Positions 19,153 to 32,782 of a stretch of DNA of 64,000 bases are shown here, one piece after another. The translations under genes were made by a program, and so were the position numbers. The stretch comes from Rhynchopus euleeides (taxonomy: Eukaryota; Euglenozoa; Diplonemea; Diplonemida; Diplonemidae), in the NCBI GenBank assembly GCA_963210315.1, contig OY723239.1:310001-374000 (forward strand), in the 5' to 3' direction. The notes beneath the pieces are model-generated. The model was given only the letters and a program-made list of their open reading frames with translations, searched no databases and had not been told where the DNA came from. Numbering within the stretch: position 1 is the first letter of the stretch; every line of letters starts with the position of its first letter.

Positions 19153-22100
19153 ATGCTACGAGCACGGCCAAAAATCGTTCAAAAATCGTTCAAACACCCA
19201 TTTCAGCACTCTCCTGCAGTCGCACACCTCGGCCTAAGTCCTCAACACCCATTTCAGCACTCTCCTGCAGTCGGACACTTCTGCCTAGGTCCTAAACACC
19301 CATTTCAGCACTCTCCTGCAGTCGGACACTTCTGCCTAGGTCCTCAACACCCATTTCAGCACTCTCCTGCAGTCGCACACCTCTGCCTAGGTCCTAAACA
19401 CCCATTTCAGCACTCTCCTGCAGTCGCACACCTCTGCCTAAGTCCTCAACACCCATTTCAGCACTCTCCTGCAGTCGGACACTTCTGCCTAGGTCCTAAA
19501 CACCCATTTCAGCACTCTCCTGCAGTCGGACACTTCTGCCTAGGTCCTAAACACCCATTTCAGCACTCTCCTGCGGTCGCAAACCTCTGCCTAAGTCCTC
19601 AACACCCATTTCAGCACTCTCCTGCAGTCGGACACTTCTGCCTAGGTCCTAAACACCCATTTCAGCACTCTCCTGCAGTCGGACACTTCTGCCTAGGTCC
19701 TAAACACCCATTTCAGCACTCTCCTGCAGTCGCACACCTCTGCCTAAGTCCTCAACACCCATTTCAGCACTCTCCTGCAGTCGGACACTTCTGCCTAGGT
19801 CCTAAACACCCATTTCAGCACTCTCCTGCAGTCGGACACTTCTGCCTAAGTCCTCAACACCCATTTCAGCACTCTCCTGCAGTCGGACACTTCTGCCTAG
19901 GTCCTAAACACCCATTTCAGCACTCTCCTGCAGTCGGACACTTCTGCCTAGGTCCTAAACACCCATTTCAGCACTCTCCTGCAGTCGCACACCTCTGCCT
20001 AGGTCCTAAACACCCATTTCAGCACTCTCCTGCAGTCGCACACCTCGGCCTAAGTCCTCAACACCCATTTCAGCACTCTCCTGCAGTCGGACACTTCTGC
20101 CTAGGTCCTAAACACCCATTTCAGCACTCTCCTGCAGTCGGACACTTCTGCCTAGGTCCTCAACACCCATTTCAGCACTCTCCTGCAGTCGCACACCTCT
20201 GCCTAGGTCCTAAACACCCATTTCAGCACTCTCCTGCAGTCGCACACCTCTGCCTAGGTCCTAAACACCCATTTCAGCACTCTCCTGCAGTCGCACACCT
20301 CGGCCTAAGTCCTCAACACCCATTTCAGCACTCTCCTGCAGTCGGACACTTCTGCCTAGGTCCTAAACACCCATTTCAGCACTCTCCTGCAGTCGGACAC
20401 TTCTGCCTAGGTCCTCAACACCCATTTCAGCACTCTCCTGCAGTCGCACACCTCTGCCTAGGTCCTAAACACCCATTTCAGCACTCTCCTGCAGTCGCAC
20501 ACCTCTGCCTAGGTCCTAAACACCCATTTCAGCACTCTCCTGCAGTCGCACACCTCGGCCTAAGTCCTCAACACCCATTTCAGCACTCTCCTGCAGTCGG
20601 ACACTTCTGCCTAGGTCCTAAACACCCATTTCAGCACTCTCCTGCAGTCGGACACTTCTGCCTAGGTCCTCAACACCCAGTTCAGCACTCTCCTGCAGTC
20701 GCACACCTCTGCCTAGGTCCTAAACACCCATTTCAGCACTCTCCTGCAGTCGCACACCTCTGCCTAAGTCCTCAACACCCATTTCAGCACTCTCCTGCAG
20801 TCGGACACTTCTGCCTAGGTCCTAAACACCCATTTCAGCACTCTCCTGCAGTCGGACACTTCTGCCTAGGTCCTAAACACCCATTTCAGCACTCTCCTGC
20901 GGTCGCAAACCTCTGCCTAAGTCCTCAACACCCATTTCAGCACTCTCCTGCAGTCGGACACTTCTGCCTAGGTCCTAAACACCCATTTCAGCACTCTCCT
21001 GCAGTCGGACACTTCTGCCTAGGTCCTAAACACCCATTTCAGCACTCTCCTGCAGTCGCACACCTCTGCCTAAGTCCTCAACACCCATTTCAGCACTCTC
21101 CTGCAGTCGGACACTTCTGCCTAGGTCCTAAACACCCATTTCAGCACTCTCCTGCAGTCGGACACTTCTGCCTAAGTCCTCAACACCCATTTCAGCACTC
21201 TCCTGCAGTCGGACACTTCTGCCTAGGTCCTAAACACCCATTTCAGCACTCTCCTGCAGTCGGACACTTCTGCCTAGGTCCTAAACACCCATTTCAGCAC
21301 TCTCCTGCAGTCGGACACTTCTGCCTAGATCCTAAACACCCATTTCAGCACTCTCCTGCAGTCGCACACCTCTGCCTAAGTCCTCAACACCCATTTCAGC
21401 ACTCTCCTGCAGTCGGACACTTCTGCCTAGGTCCTAAACACCCATTTCAGCACTCTCCTGCAGTCGGACACTTCTGCCTAAGTCCTCAACACCCATTTCA
21501 GCACTCTCCTGCAGTCGGACACTTCTGCCTAGGTCCTAAACACCCATTTCAGCACTCTCCTGCAGTCGGACACTTCTGCCTAGGTCCTAAACACCCATTT
21601 CAGCACTCTCCTGCAGTCGCACACCTCTGCCTAGGTCCTAAACACCCATTTCAGCACTCTCCTGCAGTCGCACACCTCGGCCTAAGTCCTCAACACCCAT
21701 TTCAGCACTCTCCTGCAGTCGGACACTTCTGCCTAGGTCCTAAACACCCATTTCAGCACTCTCCTGCAGTCGCACACCTCTGCCTAGGTCCTAAACACCC
21801 ATTTCAGCACTCTCCTGCAGTCGCACACCTCGGCCTAAGTCCTCAACACCCATTTCAGCACTCTCCTGCAGTCGGACACTTCTGCCTAGGTCCTAAACAC
21901 CCATTTCAGCACTCTCCTGCAGTCGGACACTTCTGCCTAGGTCCTCAACACCCATTTCAGCACTCTCCTGCAGTCGCACACCTCTGCCTAGGTCCTAAAC
22001 ACCCATTTCAGCACTCTCCTGCAGTCGCACACCTCTGCCTAAGTCCTCAACACCCATTTCAGCACTCTCCTGCAGTCGGACACTTCTGCCTAGGTCCTAA

Positions 22101-25100
22101 ACACCCATTTCAGCACTCTCCTGCAGTCGGACACTTCTGCCTAGGTCCTAAACACCCATTTCAGCACTCTCCTGCGGTCGCAAACCTCTGCCTAAGTCCT
22201 CAACACCCATTTCAGCACTCTCCTGCAGTCGGACACTTCTGCCTAGGTCCTAAACACCCATTTCAGCACTCTCCTGCAGTCGGACACTTCTGCCTAGGTC
22301 CTAAACACCCATTTCAGCACTCTCCTGCAGTCGCACACCTCTGCCTAAGTCCTCAACACCCATTTCAGCACTCTCCTGCAGTCGGACACTTCTGCCTAGG
22401 TCCTAAACACCCATTTCAGCACTCTCCTGCAGTCGGACACTTCTGCCTAAGTCCTCAACACCCATTTCAGCACTCTCCTGCAGTCGGACACTTCTGCCTA
22501 GGTCCTAAACACCCATTTCAGCACTCTCCTGCAGTCGGACACTTCTGCCTAGGTCCTAAACACCCATTTCAGCACTCTCCTGCAGTCGGACACTTCTGCC
22601 TAGGTCCTAAACACCCATTTCAGCACTCTCCTGCAGTCGCACACCTCTGCCTAAGTCCTCAACACCCATTTCAGCACTCTCCTGCAGTCGGACACTTCTG
22701 CCTAGGTCCTAAACACCCATTTCAGCACTCTCCTGCGGTCGCAAACCTCTGCCTAAGTCCTCAACACCCATTTCAGCACTCTCCTGCAGTCGGACACTTC
22801 TGCCTAGGTCCTAAACACCCATTTCAGCACTCTCCTGCAGTCGGACACTTCTGCCTAGGTCCTAAACACCCATTTCAGCACTCTCCTGCAGTCGCACACC
22901 TCTGCCTAAGTCCTCAACACCCATTTCAGCACTCTCCTGCAGTCGGACACTTCTGCCTAGGTCCTAAACACCCATTTCAGCACTCTCCTGCAGTCGGACA
23001 CTTCTGCCTAAGTCCTCAACACCCATTTCAGCACTCTCCTGCAGTCGGACACTTCTGCCTAGGTCCTAAACACCCATTTCAGCACTCTCCTGCAGTCGGA
23101 CACTTCTGCCTAGGTCCTAAACACCCATTTCAGCACTCTCCTGCAGTCGCACACCTCTGCCTAGGTCCTAAACACCCATTTCAGCACTCTCCTGCAGTCG
23201 CACACCTCGGCCTAAGTCCTCAACACCCATTTCAGCACTCTCCTGCAGTCGGACACTTCTGCCTAGGTCCTAAACACCCATTTCAGCACTCTCCTGCAGT
23301 CGGACACTTCTGCCTAGGTCCTCAACACCCAGTTCAGCACTCTCCTGCAGTCGCACACCTCTGCCTAGGTCCTAAACACCCATTTCAGCACTCTCCTGCA
23401 GTCGCACACCTCTGCCTAAGTCCTCAACACCCATTTCAGCACTCTCCTGCAGTCGGACACTTCTGCCTAGGTCCTAAACACCCATTTCAGCACTCTCCTG
23501 CAGTCGGACACTTCTGCCTAGGTCCTAAACACCCATTTCAGCACTCTCCTGCGGTCGCAAACCTCTGCCTAAGTCCTCAACACCCATTTCAGCACTCTCC
23601 TGCAGTCGGACACTTCTGCCTAGGTCCTAAACACCCATTTCAGCACTCTCCTGCAGTCGGACACTTCTGCCTAGGTCCTAAACACCCATTTCAGCACTCT
23701 CCTGCAGTCGCACACCTCTGCCTAAGTCCTCAACACCCATTTCAGCACTCTCCTGCAGTCGGACACTTCTGCCTAGGTCCTAAACACCCATTTCAGCACT
23801 CTCCTGCAGTCGGACACTTCTGCCTAAGTCCTCAACACCCATTTCAGCACTCTCCTGCAGTCGGACACTTCTGCCTAGGTCCTAAACACCCATTTCAGCA
23901 CTCTCCTGCAGTCGGACACTTCTGCCTAGGTCCTAAACACCCATTTCAGCACTCTCCTGCAGTCGCACACCTCTGCCTAGGTCCTAAACACCCATTTCAG
24001 CACTCTCCTGCAGTCGCACACCTCGGCCTAAGTCCTCAACACCCATTTCAGCACTCTCCTGCAGTCGGACACTTCTGCCTAGGTCCTAAACACCCATTTC
24101 AGCACTCTCCTGCAGTCGGACACTTCTGCCTAGGTCCTAAACACCCATTTCAGCACTCTCCTGCAGTCGCACACCTCTGCCTAAGTCCTCAACACCCATT
24201 TCAGCACTCTCCTGCAGTCGGACACTTCTGCCTAGGTCCTAAACACCCCTTTCAGCACTCTCCTGCAGTCGGACACTTCTGCCTAGGTCCTAAACACCCA
24301 TTTCAGCACTCTCCTGCGTTCGCAAACCTCTGCCTAAGTCCTCAACACCCATTTCAGCACTCTCCTGCAGTCGGACACTTCTGCCTAGGTCCTAAACACC
24401 CATTTCAGCACTCTCCTGCAGTCGGACACTTCTGCCTAGGTCCTAAACACCCATTTCAGCACTCTCCTGCGGTCGCAAACCTCTGCCTAAGTCCTCAACA
24501 CCCATTTCAGCACTCTCCTGCAGTCGGACACTTCTGCCTAGGTCCTAAACACCCATTTCAGCACTCTCCTGCAGTCGGACACTTCTGCCTAAGTCCTCAA
24601 CACCCATTTCGGCACTCTCCTGCAGTCGCACACCTCTGCCTAAGTCCTCAACACCCATTTCAGCACTCTCCTGCAGTCGGACACTTCTGCCTAGGTCCTA
24701 AACACCCATTTCAGCACTCTCCTGCAGTCGGACACTTCTGCCTAAGTCCTCAACACCCATTTCGGCACTCTCCTGCAGTCGCACACCTCTGCCTAAGTCC
24801 TCAACACCCATTTCAGCACTCTCCTGCAGTCGCACACCTCTGCCTAAGTCCTCAACACCCATTTCAGCACTCTCCTGCAGTCGGACACTTCTGCCTAAGT
24901 CCTCAACACCCATTTCAGCACTCTCCTGCAGTCGGACACTTCTGCCTACGTCCTAAACACCCATTTCAGCACTCTCCTGCAGTCGCACACCTCTGCCTAG
25001 GTCCTAAACACCCATTTCAGCACTCTCCTGCAGTCGCACACCTCGGCCTAAGTCCTCAACACCCATTTCAGCACTCTCCTGCAGTCGGACACTTCTGCCT

Positions 25101-28100
25101 AGGTCCTAAACACCCATTTCAGCACTCTCCTGCAGTCGGACACTTCTGCCTAGGTCCTAAACACCCATTTCAGCACTCTCCTGCAGTCGGACACTTCTGC
25201 CTAGGTCCTAAACACCCATTTCAGCACTCTCCTGCAGTCGCACACCTCTGCCTAGGTCCTAAACACCCATTTCAGCACTCTCCTGCAGTCGCACACCTCT
25301 GCCTAAGTCCTCAACACCCATTTCAGCACTCTCCTGCAGTCGGACACTTCTGCCTAGGTCCTAAACACCCATTTCAGCACTCTCCTGCAGTCGGACACTT
25401 CTGCCTAGGTCCTAAACACCCATTTCAGCACTCTCCTGCGGTCGCAAACCTCTGCCTAAGTCCTCAACACCCATTTCAGCACTCTCCTGCAGTCGGACAC
25501 TTCTGCCTAGGTCCTCAACACCCATTTCAGCACTCTCCTGCAGTCGGACACTTCTGCCTAGGTCCTAAACACCCCTTTCAGCACTCTCCTGCAGTCGGAC
25601 ACTTCTGCCTAGGTCCTAAACACCCATTTCAGCACTCTCCTGCGTTCGCAAACCTCTGCCTAAGTCCTCAACACCCATTTCAGCACTCTCCTGCAGTCGG
25701 ACACTTCTGCCTAGGTCCTAAACACCCATTTCAGCACTCTCCTGCAGTCGGACACTTCTGCCTAGGTCCTAAACACCCATTTCAGCACTCTCCTGCGGTC
25801 GCAAACCTCTGCCTAAGTCCTCAACACCCATTTCAGCACTCTCCTGCAGTCGGACACTTCTGCCTAGGTCCTAAACACCCATTTCAGCACTCTCCTGCAG
25901 TCGGACACTTCTGCCTAAGTCCTCAACACCCATTTCGGCACTCTCCTGCAGTCGCACACCTCTGCCTAAGTCCTCAACACCCATTTCAGCACTCTCCTGC
26001 AGTCGGACACTTCTGCCTAGGTCCTAAACACCCATTTCAGCACTCTCCTGCAGTCGGACACTTCTGCCTAAGTCCTCAACACCCATTTCGGCACTCTCCT
26101 GCAGTCGCACACCTCTGCCTAAGTCCTCAACACCCATTTCAGCACTCTCCTGCAGTCGGACACTTCTGCCTAGGTCCTAAACACCCATTTCAGCACTCTC
26201 CTGCAGTCGCACACCTCTGCCTAAGTCCTCAACACCCATTTCAGCACTCTCCTGCAGTCGGACACTTCTGCCTAAGTCCTCAACACCCATTTCAGCACTC
26301 TCCTGCAGTCGGACACTTCTGCCTACGTCCTAAACACCCATTTCAGCACTCTCCTGCAGTCGCACACCTCTGCCTAGGTCCTAAACACCCATTTCAGCAC
26401 TCTCCTGCAGTCGCACACCTCGGCCTAAGTCCTCAACACCCATTTCAGCACTCTCCTGCAGTCGGACACTTCTGCCTAGGTCCTAAACACCCATTTCAGC
26501 ACTCTCCTGCAGTCGGACACTTCTGCCTAGGTCCTAAACACCCATTTCAGCACTCTCCTGCAGTCGGACACTTCTGCCTAGGTCCTAAACACCCATTTCA
26601 GCACTCTCCTGCAGTCGCACACCTCTGCCTAGGTCCTAAACACCCATTTCAGCACTCTCCTGCAGTCGCACACCTCTGCCTAAGTCCTCAACACCCATTT
26701 CAGCACTCTCCTGCAGTCGGACACTTCTGCCTAGGTCCTAAACACCCATTTCAGCACTCTCCTGCAGTCGCACACCTCTGCCTAAGTCCTCAACACCCAT
26801 TTCAGCACTCTCCTGCAGTCGCACACCTCTGCCTAAGTCCTCAACACCCATTTCAGCACTCTCCTGCAGTCGGACACTTCTGCCTAGGTCCTAAACACCC
26901 ATTTCAGCACTCTCCTGCAGTCGGACACTTCTGCCTAGGTCCTAAAGACCCATTTCAGCACTCTCCTGCAGTCGCACACCTCTGCCTAAGTCCTCAACAC
27001 CCATTTCAGCACTCTCCTGCAGTCGGACACTTCTGCCTAAGTCCTCAACACCCATTTCAGCACTCTCCTGCAGTCGGACACTTCTGCCTAGGTCCTAAAC
27101 ACCCATTTCAGCACTCTCCTGCAGTCGCACACCTCTGCCTAGGTCCTAAACACCCATTTCAGCACTCTCCTGCAGTCGCACACCTCGGCCTAAGTCCTCA
27201 ACACCCATTTCAGCACTCTCCTGCAGTCGGACACTTCTGCCTAGGTCCTAAACACCCATTTCAGCACTCTCCTGCAGTCGGACACTTCTGCCTAGGTCCT
27301 AAACACCCATTTCAGCACTCTCCTGCAGTCGCACACCTCTGCCTAGGTCCTAAACACCCATTTCAGCACTCTCCTGCAGTCGCACACCTCTGCCTAAGTC
27401 CTCAACACCCATTTCAGCACTCTCCTGCAGTCGGACACTTCTGCCTAGGTCCTAAACACCCATTTCAGCACTCTCCTGCAGTCGCACACCTCTGCCTAAG
27501 TCCTCAACACCCATTTCAGCACTCTCCTGCAGTCGCACACCTCTGCCTAAGTCCTCAACACCCATTTCAGCACTCTCCTGCAGTCGGACACTTCTGCCTA
27601 GGTCCTAAACACCCATTTCAGCACTCTCCTGCAGTCGGACACTTCTGCCTAGGTCCTAAAGACCCATTTCAGCACTCTCCTGCAGTCGCACACCTCTGCC
27701 TAAGTCCTCAACACCCATTTCAGCACTCTCCTGCAGTCGGACACTTCTGCCTAAGTCCTCAACACCCATTTCAGCACTCTCCTGCAGTCGGACACTTCTG
27801 CCTAGGTCCTAAACACCCATTTCAGCACTCTCCTGCAGTCGCACACCTCTGCCTAGGTCCTAAACACCCATTTCAGCACTCTCCTGCAGTCGCACACCTC
27901 GGCCTAAGTCCTCAACACCCATTTCAGCACTCTCCTGCAGTCGGACACTTCTGCCTAGGTCCTAAACACCCATTTCAGCACTCTCCTGCAGTCGGACACT
28001 TCTGCCTAGGTCCTAAACACCCATTTCAGCACTCTCCTGCAGTCGCACACCTCTGCCTAGGTCCTAAACACCCATTTCAGCACTCTCCTGCAGTCGCACA

Positions 28101-29190
28101 CCTCTGCCTAAGTCCTCAACACCCATTTCAGCACGCTCCTGCAGTCGGACACTTCTGCCTAGGTCCTAAACACCCATTTCAGCACTCTCCTGCAGTCGGA
28201 CACTTCTGCCTAGGTCCTAAACACCCATTTCAGCACTCTCCTGCAGTCGCACACCTCTGCCTAAGTCCTCAACACCCATTTCAGCACTCTCCTGCAGTCG
28301 GACACTTCTGCCTAGGTCCTAAACACCCATTTCAGCACTCTCCTGCAGTCGGACACTTCTGCCTAGGTCCTAAACACCCATTTCAGCACTCTCCTGCAGT
28401 CGCACACCTCTGCCTAAGTCCTCAACACCCATTTCAGCACTCTCCTGCAGTCGGACACTTCTGCCTAGGTCCTAAACACCCATTTCAGCACTCTCCTGCA
28501 GTCGGACACTTCTGCCTAAGTCCTCAACACCCATTTCAGCACTCTCCTGCAGTCGGACACTTCTGCCTAGGTCCTAAACACCCATTTCAGCACTCTCCTG
28601 CAGTCGGACACTTCTGCCTAGGTCCTAAACACCCATTTCAGCACTCTCCTGCAGTCGCACACCTCTGCCTAGGTCCTAAACACCCATTTCAGCACTCTCC
28701 TGCAGTCGCACACCTCGGCCTAAGTCCTCAACACCCATTTCAGCACTCTCCTGCAGTCGGACACTTCTGCCTAGGTCCTAAACACCCATTTCAGCACTCT
28801 CCTGCAGTCGGACACTTCTGCCTAGGTCCTAAACACCCATTTCAGCACTCTCCTGCAGTCGCACACCTCTGCCTAAGTCCTCAACACCCATTTCAGCACT
28901 CTCCTGCAGTCGGACACTTCTGCCTAGGTCCTAAACACCCATTTCAGCACTCTCCTGCAGTCGCACACCTCTGCCTAAGTCCTCAACACCCATTTCAGCA
29001 CTCTCCTGCAGTCGGACACTTCTGCCTAGGTCCTAAACACCCATTTCAGCACTCTCCTGCGTTCGCAAACCTCTGCCTAAGTCCTCAACACCCATTTCAG
29101 CACTCTCCTGCAGTCGGACACTTCTGCCTAGGTCCTAAACACCCATTTCAGCACTCTCCTGCAGTCGGACACTTCTGCCTAGGTCCTTAA
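19153..29190 (+). other. 3,345-codon open frame through the satellite, not called as a gene
   Basis: An ATG in the island (19153) is in phase with the open satellite frame and gives about 195 copies of a 17-residue repeat (such as HPFQHSPAVGHFCLGPK), until a point change makes TAA at 29188-29190. The consensus frame has no stop, and homogenisation keeps copies alike, so openness needs no selection. The commonest unit differences (GHF versus AHL, GPK versus SPQ) are all amino-acid changing, which gives no sign of protein constraint. No introns, signal peptide or non-repeat domain were seen. Confidence 0.15.
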
Positions 29191-32183
29191 CACCCATTTC
29201 AGCACTCTCCTGCGGTCGCAAACCTCTGCCTAAGTCCTCAACACCCATTTCAGCACTCTCCTGCAGTCGGACACTTCTGCCTAGGTCCTAAACACCCATT
29301 TCAGCACTCTCCTGCAGTCGGACACTTCTGCCTAAGTCCTCAACACCCATTTCGGCACTCTCCTGCAGTCGCACACCTCTGCCTAAGTCCTCAACACCCA
29401 TTTCAGCACTCTCCTGCAGTCGGACACTTCTGCCTAGGTCCTAAACACCCATTTCAGCACTCTCCTGCAGTCGGACACTTCTGCCTAAGTCCTCAACACC
29501 CATTTCGGCACTCTCCTGCAGTCGCACACCTCTGCCTAAGTCCTCAACACCCATTTCAGCACTCTCCTGCAGTCGGACACTTCTGCCTAAGTCCTCAACA
29601 CCCATTTCAGCACTCTCCTGCAGTCGGACACTTCTGCCTAGGTCCTAAACACCCCTTTCAGCACTCTCCTGCAGTCGGACACTTCTGCCTAGGTCCTAAA
29701 CACCCATTTCAGCACTCTCCTGCGTTCGCAAACCTCTGCCTAAGTCCTCAACACCCATTTCAGCACTCTCCTGCGGTCGCAAACCTCTGCCTAAGTCCTC
29801 AACACCCATTTCAGCACTCTCCTGCAGTCGGACACTTCTGCCTAGGTCCTAAACACCCATTTCAGCACTCTCCTGCAGTCGCACACCTCTGCCTAAGTCC
29901 TCAACACCCATTTCAGCACTCTCCTGCAGTCGGACACTTCTGCCTAAGTCCTCAACACCCATTTCAGCACTCTCCTGCAGTCGGACACTTCTGCCTACGT
30001 CCTAAACACCCATTTCAGCACTCTCCTGCAGTCGCACACCTCTGCCTAGGTCCTAAACACCCATTTCAGCACTCTCCTGCAGTCGCACACCTCGGCCTAA
30101 GTCCTCAACACCCATTTCAGCACTCTCCTGCAGTCGGACACTTCTGCCTAGGTCCTAAACACCCATTTCAGCACTCTCCTGCAGTCGGACACTTCTGCCT
30201 AGGTCCTAAACACCCATTTCAGCACTCTCCTGCAGTCGGACACTTCTGCCTAGGTCCTAAACACCCATTTCAGCACTCTCCTGCAGTCGCACACCTCTGC
30301 CTAGGTCCTAAACACCCATTTCAGCACTCTCCTGCAGTCGCACACCTCTGCCTAAGTCCTCAACACCCATTTCAGCACTCTCCTGCAGTCGGACACTTCT
30401 GCCTAGGTCCTAAACACCCATTTCAGCACTCTCCTGCAGTCGGACACTTCTGCCTAGGTCCTAAACACCCATTTCAGCACTCTCCTGCAGTCGCACACCT
30501 CTGCCTAGGTCCTAAACACCCATTTCAGCACTCTCCTGCGGTCGCAAACCTCTGCCTAAGTCCTCAACACCCATTTCAGCACTCTCCTGCAGTCGGACAC
30601 TTCTGCCTAGGTCCTAAACACCCATTTCAGCACTCTCCTGCAGTCGCACACCTCTGCCTAGGTCCTAAACACCCATTTCAGCACTCTCCTGCAGTCGCAC
30701 ACCTCTGCCTAAGTCCTCAACACCCATTTCAGCACTCTCCTGCAGTCGCACACCTCTGCCTAAGTCCTCAACACCCATTTCAGCACTCTCCTGCAGTCGG
30801 ACACTTCTGCCTAGGTCCTAAACACCCATTTCAGCACTCTCCTGCAGTCGGACACTTCTGCCTAGGTCCTAAAGACCCATTTCAGCACTCTCCTGCAGTC
30901 GCACACCTCTGCCTAAGTCCTCAACACCCATTTCAGCACTCTCCTGCAGTCGGACACTTCTGCCTAAGTCCTCAACACCCATTTCAGCACTCTCCTGCAG
31001 TCGGACACTTCTGCCTAGGTCCTAAACACCCATTTCAGCACTCTCCTGCAGTCGGACACTTCTGCCTAGGTCCTAAACACCCATTTCAGCACTCTCCTGC
31101 AGTCGCACACCTCTGCCTAGGTCCTAAACACCCATTTCAGCACTCTCCTGCAGTCGCACACCTCGGCCTAAGTCCTCAACACCCATTTCAGCACTCTCCT
31201 GCAGTCGGACACTTCTGCCTAGGTCCTAAACACCCATTTCAGCACTCTCCTGCAGTCGGACACTTCTGCCTAGGTCCTAAACACCCATTTCAGCACTCTC
31301 CTGCAGTCGCACACCTCTGCCTAGGTCCTAAACACCCATTTCAGCACTCTCCTGCAGTCGCACACCTCTGCCTAAGTCCTCAACACCCATTTCAGCACGC
31401 TCCTGCAGTCGGACACTTCTGCCTAGGTCCTAAACACCCATTTCAGCACTCTCCTGCAGTCGGACACTTCTGCCTAGGTCCTAAACACCCATTTCAGCAC
31501 TCTCCTGCAGTCGGACACTTCTGCCTAAGTCCTCAACACCCATTTCAGCACTCTCCTGCAGTCGGACACTTCTGCCTAGGTCCTAAACACCCATTTCAGC
31601 ACTCTCCTGCAGTCGGACACTTCTGCCTAGGTCCTAAACACCCATTTCAGCACTCTCCTGCAGTCGCACACCTCTGCCTAAGTCCTCAACACCCATTTCA
31701 GCACTCTCCTGCAGTCGGACACTTCTGCCTAGGTCCTAAACACCCATTTCAGCACTCTCCTGCAGTCGCACACCTCTGCCTAGGTCCTAAACACCCATTT
31801 CAGCACTCTCCTGCAGTCGCACACCTCTGCCTAAGTCCTCAACACCCATTTCAGCACGCTCCTGCAGTCGGACACTTCTGCCTAGGTCCTAAACACCCAT
31901 TTCAGCACTCTCCTGCAGTCGGACACTTCTGCCTAAGTCCTCAACACCCATTTCAGCACTCTCCTGCAGTCGGACACTTCTGCCTAGGTCCTAAACACCC
32001 ATTTCAGCACTCTCCTGCAGTCGGACACTTCTGCCTAGGTCCTAAACACCCATTTCAGCACTCTCCTGCAGTCGCACACCTCTGCCTAAGTCCTCAACAC
32101 CCATTTCAGCACTCTCCTGCAGTCGGACACTTCTGCCTAGGTCCTAAACACCCATTTCAGCACTCTCCTGCAGTCGGACACTT
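19192..32183 (+). repeat. 51-bp satellite, segment 2 (about 254.7 units)
   Basis: Length 12,992 is 254 units plus 38 bases, matching the phase at the right end exactly, so there is no net indel over 13 kb. Rare marker variants recur at multiples of 51: cagttcag at 20680 and 23332 (2,652 bp), acccctttc at 24250 and 25576 (1,326 bp), gcggtcgcaaacc at 19575 and 20901 (1,326 bp). This shows a roughly 26-unit higher-order repeat. The right end is cut by the insertion at 32184. Confidence 0.98.
32165..32183. repeat. Left 19-bp target-site duplication
   Basis: ctcctgcagtcggacactt lies directly before the insertion and again directly after it (36091-36109). The satellite phase steps back by 19 bases across the insertion, which is what a target-site duplication inside a tandem array must look like. 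Confidence 0.8.
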
Positions 32184-32782
32184 TACTATCATGTTATTGG
32201 TTTATTTCTGTGTACAGATACACACTGCTGATTCGCTTGTCGGGTGGGGGGGGGGGGGAAAAAGGGGGAAAGAACCATATCAAAAGACATAGCAAAAACG
32301 GGGGTTGGGGGAGGGGGGGGGGGGGGAAATGGTTGAGAAAAAACATACATCAGGGGTGGGGGCGTTCTGTTATGGTTTTTGTTTCATTCGTGTGTTCGTT
32401 CTGAAGACAAGATAATGGAAACAAAAGGGAAAACAGGCATGCCCCTCACCACTCAGCGTATCTGCAGAGCCATGTGCACGTACGTACACTCTGGGTACAC
32501 ATCGCCGCTCTGCCTTGGGAACAGAGAATGGGGTTTAACACGCTGAACTCCTTTGTGTAAACACCATTGGGTAGGCGGTCACATTCTCAGGTTCCGGGGG
32601 GAGGGGGGGGGGGGGGGGGGGAATTCGTTTTAGAAAACAAAATATTCATCACGTTCCGTCACGTCCGTCAGCATACACACTCACCTCACACATTCGTATA
32701 CACTAAACGCTTCATCTCTTGTTCAAGCCTTCATCATCACGTGGTCGTAGCTCACCCCACGCGGCACTCACTTGGCATATAG
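32184..32782 (-). other. 3' untranslated part of the insertion
   Basis: About 600 bp between the stop codon and the element end. The coding strand has long C-runs (G-runs on plus at about 32245-32258, 32312-32327 and 32598-32621). No second ORF is supported. Confidence 0.55.
32201..32206 (-). promoter_or_regulatory. Polyadenylation-type signal AATAAA
   Basis: AATAAA on the minus strand, 17 bases upstream of the insertion's left junction. That is the spacing expected if the junction marks the 3' end of a processed transcript. Confidence 0.45.

Larger units (their letters stand above)
18034..19191. other. GC-rich island between satellite segments
   Basis: 1.16 kb of non-satellite DNA. It starts with satellite-like but degenerate sequence and ends with two adjacent copies of aaaaatcgttc (19170-19191), after which the satellite resumes. 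A 30-base motif starting ggtcctgggcacgacc recurs at 18051, 18672 and 18756. A12 at 18660-18671 sits directly before the second copy. A 10-bp hairpin lies at 18152-18181 and a 52-bp direct repeat at 18257/18373. Short frames include a 32-aa one (18593-18691) with CDHCKQGMGH, reminiscent of a zinc knuckle but with wrong spacing. It may be a decayed retroposon; no gene is claimed. Confidence 0.6.
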
